Assembly (NCBI GenBank): GCA_964412395.1
Contig: CAYPOY010000083.1
Location: 1 to 17,441 of the forward strand
DNA: 17,441 nt
Reading direction: 5' to 3'
Origin: CAYPOY01 sp964412395
GTDB taxonomy: Bacteria > Chloroflexota > Anaerolineae > B4-G1
Part shown: one piece after another, positions 6,880 through 13,569 of the stretch
Numbering within the stretch: the first letter of the stretch is position 1
Layout: each line of letters opens with the position of its first letter
Made by a program: the position numbers and the translations under genes
The notes under the pieces: model-generated
What the model was told of the DNA's origin: nothing
The model's input: only the letters and a program-made list of their open reading frames with translations
Databases searched by the model: none

Positions 6880-6905
6880 TACAATTGCACCTCGTATGTT
6901 ACAAT
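6878..6905 (+). promoter_or_regulatory. Predicted sigma70-type promoter of maf-pbp, short or no leader
   Basis: TTTACA (6878-6883) and TACAAT (6900-6905) are separated by 16 bases. Transcription would begin near 6911-6913, only a few bases before the maf ATG at 6916, and no Shine-Dalgarno sequence is present, so a leaderless or nearly leaderless mRNA is implied. A 20 bp direct repeat (6879-6898, 6899-6918) overlaps the promoter and ends at the start codon. Confidence 0.55.
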
Positions 6906-6918
6906 AGCACCTACGATG
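6879..6918 (+). repeat. 20 bp tandem direct repeat ending at the maf start codon
   Basis: The unit ttacaattgcacctcgtatg is followed without a gap by ttacaatagcacctacgatg (16 of 20 identical). The second unit ends exactly at the ATG of maf. Both units carry a TTACAAT that could serve as a -10 box, so the repeat could double a promoter or form a two-site operator. Confidence 0.8.
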
Positions 6919-7626
6919 AGCAAGCACCGTCTGTTGCTGGCTTCTCAATCCCCTCGCCGCCACGAGTTGTTGGCGCTGCTGGGATTGCCCTTCGGGGTGG
7001 TCGCACCCAACGTGGCCGAGATTCCCCGGACGGACGAGTCGCCTGCTGCGTTGGTCGTCCGGCTGAGTCGGGCCAAGGCCCTCGCCGCTTGCTCGGAGCA
7101 AAGCGCCCCCGGGACGGGGGCTAAGAGCAGCCAGGGAGAAGGAGCCACTGCCGATAACGATGCAATCATCGTCGCCTGCGATACCGTCGTGGCGCTGAAC
7201 GGCGAACTGCTGGGCAAGCCGCACGATGCGACCGAGGCAATTTCGATGCTACGTCGCCTGCGTGGGCGATCCCACGCCGTCTACAGCGCCGTCACACTGC
7301 TGGAACCCGCCACCGGCCGCACCTTGACCGACATAGCCGAGACGCAGGTGACGATGCGTGCCTACACCGATGCCGAAATGGCCGCCTACGTCGCCGGTGG
7401 CGACCCCCTGGATAAGGCTGGCGCCTACGCCATTCAACATCCCAGATTTCACCCGGTTGCCGAGTTACAGGGTTGCTACGCCAACGTGATGGGGCTCCCC
7501 CTCTGCCATCTAACCCGCTGCTTGCACGCCTGGGGGATTGAGCCACCACGCGACGTCACCACTGCCTGCCGGGCCTATACCGGTCGCCGCTGTCCGGCCT
7601 ACGCAACCATACTGAATGACAAATGA
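6916..7626 (+). CDS. maf: Maf family nucleoside triphosphate pyrophosphatase
   Basis: Maf proteins hydrolyse dTTP/UTP or modified nucleotides to monophosphates and act in the cytoplasm. The hallmark SQSPRRHELL (residues 10-19), DTVV (89-92), GKP (100-102), DPLDKAGAYAIQ (163-174) and NVMGLPL motifs are all present. At 236 residues it is longer than the usual ~190-200. One excess block is residues 60-82, between helix and DTVV strand, which includes a short palindrome at 7105-7121; another is a C-terminal tail after the NVMGLPL helix (from about residue 210). The ATG is very close to the predicted transcription start and lacks a Shine-Dalgarno site. The TGA overlaps the ATG of the penicillin-binding protein gene by ATGA, so the two are coupled; maf often neighbours cell-shape genes, which fits. 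Confidence 0.93.
   Translation: MSKHRLLLASQSPRRHELLALLGLPFGVVAPNVAEIPRTDESPAALVVRLSRAKALAACSEQSAPGTGAKSSQGEGATADNDAIIVACDTVVALNGELLGKPHDATEAISMLRRLRGRSHAVYSAVTLLEPATGRTLTDIAETQVTMRAYTDAEMAAYVAGGDPLDKAGAYAIQHPRFHPVAELQGCYANVMGLPLCHLTRCLHAWGIEPPRDVTTACRAYTGRRCPAYATILNDK
7105..7121. repeat. Short palindrome inside maf
   Basis: gcccccg (7105-7111) and cgggggc (7115-7121) flank gga. It codes for APGTG in a segment not found in typical Maf proteins, between the KALAAC helix and the AIIVACDTVV strand. It is short, so its membership of a repeat family is uncertain. Confidence 0.55.
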
Positions 7627-7668
7627 CAAATGACAAATCTGCAATTCGTAATTCGCAATTCGCAATTC
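7615..7668 (+). repeat. Heptamer repeat tract over the maf stop and pbp start
   Basis: Three units of aatgaca (7615-7635) are followed, after 5 bases, by four units of the form g(c/t)aattc (7641-7668). Each aatgaca unit carries an ATG, at 7616, 7623 and 7630, one in each reading frame. The second block codes for AIRNSQFAI of the signal peptide. Heptanucleotide tandem repeats (STRR) are known from cyanobacteria; this tract resembles them. Confidence 0.9.
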
Positions 7669-9866
7669 TAGCGTTATTTCTACTGGCGGCTTGCAGCAGC
7701 CTTCCAACCATTACGCCCATCACCCCCACCCCCCCACCCCCCCACCCCCCCACACTCCCCGCTCCCACTCTCACACCGCCGCCGCCCTCTCCCGACGCGA
7801 GTGCCGCCGCGTACCTCTCCGCCTGGGAAGCAGGCGACTATGCGACGATGTACGCTCGCCTCTCCCCGGCCAGCCAGGCCGCCGTTGACGCCGAGAGCTT
7901 TGCTCAGCGCTACCAGGATGGACTCGCCACCGCCACCGTGCTCACTGTGACCACGCGCCTCCAATCCGCCCTGCGAGAGGGCGACCGGGCCTACGTCTCC
8001 TTCCAGTTGACGTTGGACACGGCGCTGGTCGGCACGTTGATCACCGATACAGTTATGTCGCTCAGCCTGCACGAGGGACAATGGTGGGTGGACTGGGACG
8101 AAGGGTTGATCTGGCCACAACTGGCGGGCGGGAATTACTTTTGGATGGAGTACATCATTCCCGCGCGCGCCAACGTCTACGATCGGGCCGGATTGGGCCT
8201 GGCGACCGAGGGCACGATTGTCACCGTCGGGATCATCCCAGGCCAGATTGCGGACGAGAACACACTCCTGGCAGCACTGGTATCAGTCACAGGGCTCTCC
8301 CCGGATGAGATACGCGGCCGGTACGTTGCCGCTCCTGCCGACTGGAAGATCCCCATCGCCGACATCCCTGCTGAAGTGAGTGTGGACCGTAACGACCTGC
8401 TGGCCTCCATCCCCGGCATTTACCGGGATGAAAAGGCAGGGCGCACCTACCCTGACGGCGGCGTTGCGCCCCACGTCGCCGGTTGGGTAGCCCCTATGCC
8501 GGCAGAGCAACTGGAGACCTACCGCGCTCTGGGTTACCGGGGCGACGAGTGGGTGGGCGTTTCCGGGCTGGAGGCATGGGGAGAGGAGATTCTAGCTGGC
8601 CTGCACGGAGGTGTGCTCACCGTTGTCACCCCGGCAGGGGAAAAGATCGCCACGGTGGCGGAGCGCCCGGCCCTGCCCGGCCGTCCCATCTATACCACCT
8701 TCGACCGTGACTTCCAGAAGCAAGTGCAGCAGATCCTGGGCGGTCGCAAAGGGGCCATCGTCGTGCTCGACGTGCACAGCGGCGCGGTGCGGGCTCTGTC
8801 CAGCGGCCCCGGCTTCGACTCCAACGTCTTCGTCGGACCAGCCGGGGCGGTGGGCCGCGCCCAGATTCTGGCCGACCCTCGCCGCCCGCTCTTCAACCGC
8901 GCTACTCAGGGCACCTATCCCTCCGCCTCCGTCTTCAAGATCATCACTATGGCGGCGGCGGTGGAGGAGGCAGGTATGGACCCGGACCAGACAGTCTTTT
9001 ACTGCCCCGGCTACTGGGAGGGGCTGGGACCGGCGGCCCGCAAGTCCTGCTGGAAAAAAGATGGGCACGGCAACATCAGCCTCAAGGACGGCCTGACCGC
9101 CTCGTGTGACGTCGTGTTCTACACCGTAGGGCAAACGCTTGACGGAGTAGGACAGGCCGTGCTCCCTCGGTTTGGGCGGGGCTTCGGGTTCGGTGAGCCG
9201 ACCGGACTGGAGGGGGTGCTTGAGGCAGGGGGGCTGATGCCCGATCCTACCTGGAAAGCCAATGCAATCGGGGAAACCTGGGGGGTAGGCGACACGGTCA
9301 ACCTATCCATCGGGCAGGGCTACCTGCTGGTGACGCCGCTGCAAGTGGCGCGCATGATGGCAGCGGTCGCCAATGGTGGCACACTCTACCGCCCCTACAT
9401 CATCGAGCGCATCGGCCCAGCCATTTCGCTTGTTTCGTCTTTCGAAGACGCGGTGTCCGAGCAGGTGACCCAGCCCCAGGTTGTTGGCACGTTGCCGATC
9501 AGTCCGGAGCACCTGGCGGCCATTCAGGAAGCGCTGCTGGGAGTGACCACCAGGCCCATCGGCACCGCACCTCACCGCTTCTCCGGGCTGAGCATCCCAG
9601 TCGCCGGCAAGACCGGCACCGCCGAGGTCGGTGGGCCAGATACTGAGCCCCATTCCTGGTTCGCCGCCTACGCCCCGGCCGACAGCCCCGAGATCGCCAT
9701 TGCCATAATCGTGGAGAACGCGGGTGAAGGCTCGACCGTGGCCGCGCCACTGGTGCGCCAGGTGGTAGAAGCGTACTATGGTCTGCATCTCTCCCCGCTG
9801 CCACCTCAGGCGGAGGAGGGCTACGTGCCACCCACACCCACGCCCACTCCCACCCCGCAGCCGTGA
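7623..9866 (+). CDS. Lipoprotein class B penicillin-binding protein with MecA-like N-terminus
   Basis: The 747-residue product is a peptidoglycan transpeptidase. A lipoprotein signal peptide (AILALFLLAAC) puts the lipidated Cys at residue 24, followed by a Pro/Thr-rich linker (to about 60), an NTF2-like MecA_N-type domain (about 60-175), a PBP dimerisation region and the transpeptidase domain. Catalytic motifs are SVFK (Ser436, Lys439), SCD (494-496) in place of SxN, and KTG (663-665); SxD is accepted in PBP2-type enzymes. The C-terminus ends in a Thr-Pro repeat (PPTPTPTPTPQP). A comparable lipid-anchored MecA_N-type enzyme is PbpC of Bacillus subtilis. The ATG at 7623 overlaps the maf stop by 4 bp; the n-region of the signal is made of heptamer repeats and the linker holds C7 repeats. 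MecA-like domains do not by themselves show beta-lactam resistance. Confidence 0.93.
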   Translation: MTNDKSAIRNSQFAILALFLLAACSSLPTITPITPTPPPPHPPTLPAPTLTPPPPSPDASAAAYLSAWEAGDYATMYARLSPASQAAVDAESFAQRYQDGLATATVLTVTTRLQSALREGDRAYVSFQLTLDTALVGTLITDTVMSLSLHEGQWWVDWDEGLIWPQLAGGNYFWMEYIIPARANVYDRAGLGLATEGTIVTVGIIPGQIADENTLLAALVSVTGLSPDEIRGRYVAAPADWKIPIADIPAEVSVDRNDLLASIPGIYRDEKAGRTYPDGGVAPHVAGWVAPMPAEQLETYRALGYRGDEWVGVSGLEAWGEEILAGLHGGVLTVVTPAGEKIATVAERPALPGRPIYTTFDRDFQKQVQQILGGRKGAIVVLDVHSGAVRALSSGPGFDSNVFVGPAGAVGRAQILADPRRPLFNRATQGTYPSASVFKIITMAAAVEEAGMDPDQTVFYCPGYWEGLGPAARKSCWKKDGHGNISLKDGLTASCDVVFYTVGQTLDGVGQAVLPRFGRGFGFGEPTGLEGVLEAGGLMPDPTWKANAIGETWGVGDTVNLSIGQGYLLVTPLQVARMMAAVANGGTLYRPYIIERIGPAISLVSSFEDAVSEQVTQPQVVGTLPISPEHLAAIQEALLGVTTRPIGTAPHRFSGLSIPVAGKTGTAEVGGPDTEPHSWFAAYAPADSPEIAIAIIVENAGEGSTVAAPLVRQVVEAYYGLHLSPLPPQAEEGYVPPTPTPTPTPQP
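7723..7751 (+). repeat. C-tract repeat in the lipoprotein linker of pbp
   Basis: C5 is followed by three runs of C7, each separated by a single A, giving an 8 bp period. It codes for the PTPPPPHPPT linker. The complementary strand carries four G runs spaced by one T, a strong G-quadruplex pattern. A one-base slip in any run would shift the frame of the transpeptidase gene. Confidence 0.9.
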
Positions 9867-9905
9867 TAAGAACGCGGATTGGCAGGATTAACGGATTAGA
9901 AGAAA

Positions 9906-9931
9906 TGACCCCGGCCAGGCAGCCGGGGTCA
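9906..9931. terminator. Hairpin terminator between convergent genes
   Basis: Arms tgaccccggc (9906-9915) and gccggggtca (9922-9931) enclose caggca. It lies in the 85 bp gap between the pbp stop and the Uma2 stop. Read on the minus strand the stem is followed by atttcttct, a weak T-rich tail, so it may end the minus-strand operon best; on the plus strand no T-run follows. Confidence 0.65.
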
Positions 9932-9951
9932 CTCTGAATGTCGGAGAATCC

Positions 9952-10596
9952 TCACACCACGTTCAACTCGCGCAGCACCTCAATCACGTCGGGATGAGCC
10001 TCACCTTCCTCAGGCCACAGCCACTCAACCCGCAGCCACAGGCCCGGTATGACCGTCGAATGATACACGCCGCCTGTGAACGACACGGTCCTGAATCTCC
10101 CCGTCGCCTCATCGCGTGCCAGCATCTGCGCGCCTTCCTGTCCATAGGGGTCCAGCAGCCACAACTCTCCCACCCCCTGGCGCTCGTAACCCTCCCGCTT
10201 GACGCCGACGTCGTAGTGATAAGTGCTGGCAGAGAGAATCTCCACCACCAGGTCCGGCGCACCGTTCACCTGCTTCTCACCGATGATTCTCTCCCGCTCA
10301 CGGCGGACGAACAGCAAGTCGGGTTCGTAGATGTGACCTTCCTCCAGTCGCACGGCCGTACGCGAGCCTGGCACCTGGCCCAGGTTATGATGGATCACAT
10401 ACAAGTCCAGCACGTGCAGCAAGAATCTGAAAAGCCGTTCATGGGTATAGGATGCCGGCGATTCCACAATCATCACTCCATCAATCAAGTCAGCCTTGGT
10501 GTCCTCGTGACACAGGTGGAAAAATTCCTCCTCCGTCATCCTATCACGGAGCAACACTGGCACTTTTGTGGTCGTTTCCACTGCTTCCCTGATCAT
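9952..10596 (-). CDS. Uma2 family endonuclease (DUF820, PD-(D/E)XK fold)
   Basis: The sequence shows the family pattern: N-terminal MTEEEFFHL, then YEPDLLFV with the first acidic residue, PDLVVEILSAST with the Glu, and K-x-x-x-Y followed by GVGELWLLDP. These form a PD-(D/E)XK-like active site of a putative restriction-type nuclease; family members are numerous in Chloroflexota and cyanobacteria and their role is not settled. The ATG at 10596 has GAGGGGG about 8 bases upstream and gives 214 residues; a GTG at 10617 would add seven. It lies 59 bp after the glycoside hydrolase gene on the same strand and may be the last gene of that transcript, ending at the hairpin at 9906. Confidence 0.88.
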   Translation of the reverse strand: MIREAVETTTKVPVLLRDRMTEEEFFHLCHEDTKADLIDGVMIVESPASYTHERLFRFLLHVLDLYVIHHNLGQVPGSRTAVRLEEGHIYEPDLLFVRRERERIIGEKQVNGAPDLVVEILSASTYHYDVGVKREGYERQGVGELWLLDPYGQEGAQMLARDEATGRFRTVSFTGGVYHSTVIPGLWLRVEWLWPEEGEAHPDVIEVLRELNVV

Positions 10597-10655
10597 TCGC
10601 CTCACCCCCTCGTCCACCCAGATTATACCGGCATACCTTCAGTTGGGCAAACATC

Positions 10656-11978
10656 CTACGGTCCCAGCGGCTCCGCCAGGCGCAGGGCAATGTAGGCCGG
10701 ACGATAGGAACTATCGGGCCGCAGCAGACTGTAGGCGGAGACCGGGTCCCCTGGACCCCAGATAGTCGCCAGGTTCACGTTCCACAGGAACATCGTCCCC
10801 ACCCAGGGCCGATCCTCTCCCATCTGAAAGGCGCGCACGACGTAGTCCGCCTGCTGGGCCTCGCTGACCTCCCGTGCGTATTCCCAGCCTGTCGTGTCCA
10901 TCTGCCCCATCCTCTCGGTCGAAGGCCAGCCAAATTCCGTGACCCAAATCTGGTGCCCGGTATCGCCGTAATCGAGCATAATGGCGTGGTAATCCTCCAG
11001 CGTGTCGCGGAAGAAGAAGCTGGGATGGTTGTGATGGCTGGAGGCGACGTGTACGGGGTCCTGCCAACTCTCGTCGGGCGGGTTGGCGAAGCCGTATGGG
11101 TGAGCGCCGATACCGTCCACCCACTGGGCGATGCCGGCCTCGTACATCCCGCGCAGAAAGATGCGATCATCAATCGCCTCCACGCCGTCGTTGATGCCGG
11201 TGACGGCCGGCGCGCCGCTGATGATCAGGACATCCGGGTCGGCAGCCCGCACGGCCCTGGATCCCTCGGCCACCAACGCGACGAAGCGGGCCGGGTCGAG
11301 GGTATCGCCCCGCCACTCGCGGGCTAAATTGGGCTCGTTCCACAGTTCGTAAGCCGCCACGCGGCCGCGGTAGCGACTCGCCAGTTGCCCCATAAAGCGG
11401 CCAAACTCGGCGTAGTTGGCCGGGGGGCCGGTTTCGAGTTCGGAGACGCGGGTCCAGTCAGGAGCGTGGACCACACTGAGCAGCAATTTGAAGCCGAACC
11501 CGTTGCACGCCTCTACAGCACGATCCAGCGGCTCCCACTCGAAATTGTCCGGCCCATGCTCGACGGTGTGCCACGTCACCTGCTGCTTGACCCACCCCAC
11601 CCCTAACCCGCGTGCCCATTCGAGGGTCTCCGCCATATCGCCGGCGAAAAGGTGTATCTGCACGCCATAACCAGGCTTGGGGACCGGTGGCGGCAGTGGC
11701 GTGGGGCCGGAGGGGGGCTGCTCGGTCGGCGCAAGAGGGGAGGGGAAAGGCGTTGAGGTAGGCATAGGGGACGTCTCACCACCGCCAATGACCGGCAGGT
11801 AGTCAGTGTGCACTGTAGGTGTCGGTGTCAGGTAGGAGGATGAGGTTGGGTCAGTGGTGGGGGATGGGCGTCCGAGGCAGCCAACAAGCGGGATGCATAG
11901 TAACGCGATAAGAGAAACCAGGTTTTCAGGAAAAAACCTGGTTTCTGATCTCCGCCAGTTACGGAAGAAAGTCTGCAT
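10656..11978 (-). CDS. Lipoprotein glycoside hydrolase, clan GH-A type
   Basis: With the ATG at 11978 the product has 440 residues. The signal LVSLIALLCIPLVGC gives a lipobox with Cys34, then a long Ser/Thr/Pro linker (to about 100) and a TIM-barrel domain. The barrel carries the clan A acid/base signature ELWNEPNL (Glu215) and the nucleophile signature WVTEFGWPS (Glu348), so it is a retaining beta-glycosidase related to GH5/GH39-like families; the substrate cannot be inferred. It is probably anchored outside the membrane. The gene begins 4 bp after the oxidoreductase beta-gamma stop, and an ATG at 12014 overlapping that gene is possible; neither has a clear Shine-Dalgarno site, suggesting coupled translation. 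A palindrome (11913-11946) codes for the stretch just before the hydrophobic core of the signal peptide. Confidence 0.9.
   Translation of the reverse strand: MQTFFRNWRRSETRFFPENLVSLIALLCIPLVGCLGRPSPTTDPTSSSYLTPTPTVHTDYLPVIGGGETSPMPTSTPFPSPLAPTEQPPSGPTPLPPPVPKPGYGVQIHLFAGDMAETLEWARGLGVGWVKQQVTWHTVEHGPDNFEWEPLDRAVEACNGFGFKLLLSVVHAPDWTRVSELETGPPANYAEFGRFMGQLASRYRGRVAAYELWNEPNLAREWRGDTLDPARFVALVAEGSRAVRAADPDVLIISGAPAVTGINDGVEAIDDRIFLRGMYEAGIAQWVDGIGAHPYGFANPPDESWQDPVHVASSHHNHPSFFFRDTLEDYHAIMLDYGDTGHQIWVTEFGWPSTERMGQMDTTGWEYAREVSEAQQADYVVRAFQMGEDRPWVGTMFLWNVNLATIWGPGDPVSAYSLLRPDSSYRPAYIALRLAEPLGP
11913..11946. repeat. Palindrome in the signal peptide of the glycoside hydrolase
   Basis: Arms agaaaccaggtttt (11913-11926) and aaaacctggtttct (11933-11946) enclose caggaa. 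On the minus strand it codes for ETRFFPENLVS between the basic n-region and the hydrophobic core. It resembles the AAACC/GGTTT palindromes at the kinase 3' ends in style but not in exact sequence. Confidence 0.85.
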
Positions 11979-11982
11979 CGTG

Positions 11983-13569
11983 CTACCGACCCACCACCCC
12001 CCTGGCATACTCATACCCCATCTGGAATGCCCTCATATTCAGTTCTTCCGTCCCCCTGGGCACACTGTCGAGAATGGCCTTGCGCATAGCCTCTTCGGAG
12101 ACCACCTCAGTCAGCGCGGTCAGTGCCCCCAGCATCACGATGTTGGCCACGATCCGCCGCCCCAACTCGTGCTCGGCGATGCGGGTAGCGGGGATGGGGA
12201 CGACCCGCTGATCAGCTTTCGAATCAGGCTTCACCAGGTCGGCGTCAATCAACAACACCCCTCCCTCGGCCAACTGGCCCTGGTACGTGGTGTACGCTTC
12301 CTGGGACATCGCCGCCATCACACAGGGATGGGTAACGTGGGGGTACAGGATGGGACTATCGGAGATGATAAGGGCTGTGCTGCAAGCCCCACCCCTCGAC
12401 GCGGGGCCGTAGGACCGGGTCAGCGTCACCTCCCGCTCATCGTACAGTGCCACCCCTGCGCCGGTGATCCTACCGGCCAGGATGATCCCCTGCCCCCCGA
12501 AACCGCACAGCCGGACCTCCGACCTCCCACCCGTATCCTCTACACACACCGCTTCGGAGATGGGCTCTCCAAGCCGGACGGCAGCGGTCTCTGGTGACGA
12601 CGCCGGGAGCTTAGCCTGTATCAACCCGACCACGCCGGGCGACTCCAACTCCACTGGCGGGCGGTGGAGCAACCCCAGCTCATCCGAGGGATGCAACTCC
12701 CCGAACTTGTCTCGAAGCCGATCCTGAAAGGTGGGACGCTCAATGTCCACGAACTCCCCGCAGATGACCTCCCCGGCCAGTTCGATGTCCACCTCCCATG
12801 GTTGGGCATCGTGACGGATGACCGCATTCTGGTGATAGTATTCCATCATATCGGTGCCGTACTTGGCGCGGTTGAAACGCCCGTAGAGCGTGGGACAAGG
12901 AGAGATGACCTCGACGACGCTGAAACCCGACTTCAGCAAAGCTTTGTAAATGGACTTCTCCAGTCGGCGAGCGTGGAGCACTGTCCAGCGGGCGACGTAG
13001 GTCGCACCAGCCGCTGCTGCCAGATTCGGGATGTTGAATGGGTGCTCCAGGTTGCCCCGAGGCGAGGTACTGGTGCGCGCCCCTGCCGGCGTCGTCGGCC
13101 CCATCTGTCCACCGGTCATCCCGTAATTGAAATTGTTGACGCAGATAACCGTAAGGTCCATGTTGCGGCGAGCGGCGTGGATGAAATGGTTGCCGCCGAT
13201 GGCGATCAGGTCCCCGTCGCCGGAGAAGACGACCACTTTCAGGTCACTATTAGCCAGTTTAAGCCCTGTGGCGAAGGGAATGGCCCGCCCGTGGGTCGTG
13301 TGGAAGCCATCGAGTCGCAGGTAGCCAGCCACCCGTCCGGTGCAGCCGATACCAGATACGATGGCCACCTTATCCAAATCCAGCCCCGAGCGCACGAGCG
13401 CACTGACAAAGCAACTCAACGCCGTACCCAGCCCACAGCCAGGGCACCACATGTGCGGCAGTCGCTCCGTGCGCAACAAGTCATCCATCGGGTGGCGCTC
13501 GATCTCCTCCCGAGTCGGCACGCCTGCCAGTTCGTCCTGTACACTCATCTCCTCTGCTTCCTTGCTCAC
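11983..13569 (-). CDS. 2-oxoacid:ferredoxin oxidoreductase, fused beta-gamma subunit
   Basis: The product joins two subunits usually separate. The N-terminal ~300 residues are the thiamine-diphosphate beta subunit: CPGCG (42-46), GIGCTGR, GDGD near 117 and NNFNYGMTGGQ near 145-155. After a linker of about 50 residues the gamma subunit begins with RLCGFGGQGI near residue 355, then SYGPASRGGAC. It oxidises a 2-oxoacid with CoA to acyl-CoA, CO2 and reduced ferredoxin; 2-oxoglutarate (KorB/KorC) is likely from the context but not proven. I chose GTG at 13569: GGGAGG lies 7 bases upstream and the GTGA overlaps the alpha stop. An ATG at 13548 is also possible. The longest frame to 13668 lies inside the alpha gene and is unlikely. 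Confidence 0.93.
   Translation of the reverse strand: MSKEAEEMSVQDELAGVPTREEIERHPMDDLLRTERLPHMWCPGCGLGTALSCFVSALVRSGLDLDKVAIVSGIGCTGRVAGYLRLDGFHTTHGRAIPFATGLKLANSDLKVVVFSGDGDLIAIGGNHFIHAARRNMDLTVICVNNFNYGMTGGQMGPTTPAGARTSTSPRGNLEHPFNIPNLAAAAGATYVARWTVLHARRLEKSIYKALLKSGFSVVEVISPCPTLYGRFNRAKYGTDMMEYYHQNAVIRHDAQPWEVDIELAGEVICGEFVDIERPTFQDRLRDKFGELHPSDELGLLHRPPVELESPGVVGLIQAKLPASSPETAAVRLGEPISEAVCVEDTGGRSEVRLCGFGGQGIILAGRITGAGVALYDEREVTLTRSYGPASRGGACSTALIISDSPILYPHVTHPCVMAAMSQEAYTTYQGQLAEGGVLLIDADLVKPDSKADQRVVPIPATRIAEHELGRRIVANIVMLGALTALTEVVSEEAMRKAILDSVPRGTEELNMRAFQMGYEYARGVVGR

Noticed and set aside
7721..7800. CRISPR-like short repeats in the early pbp gene
   Set aside because: The repeats are simple C runs and heptamers with no spacer-repeat layout; they are coding and continuous with the lipoprotein linker.
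9841..9865. Thr-Pro repeats at the transpeptidase C-terminus as a phase-variable tract
   Set aside because: The DNA unit is 6 bp with variations, a multiple of three, so slippage would not change the frame; such tails are common in extracytoplasmic proteins.
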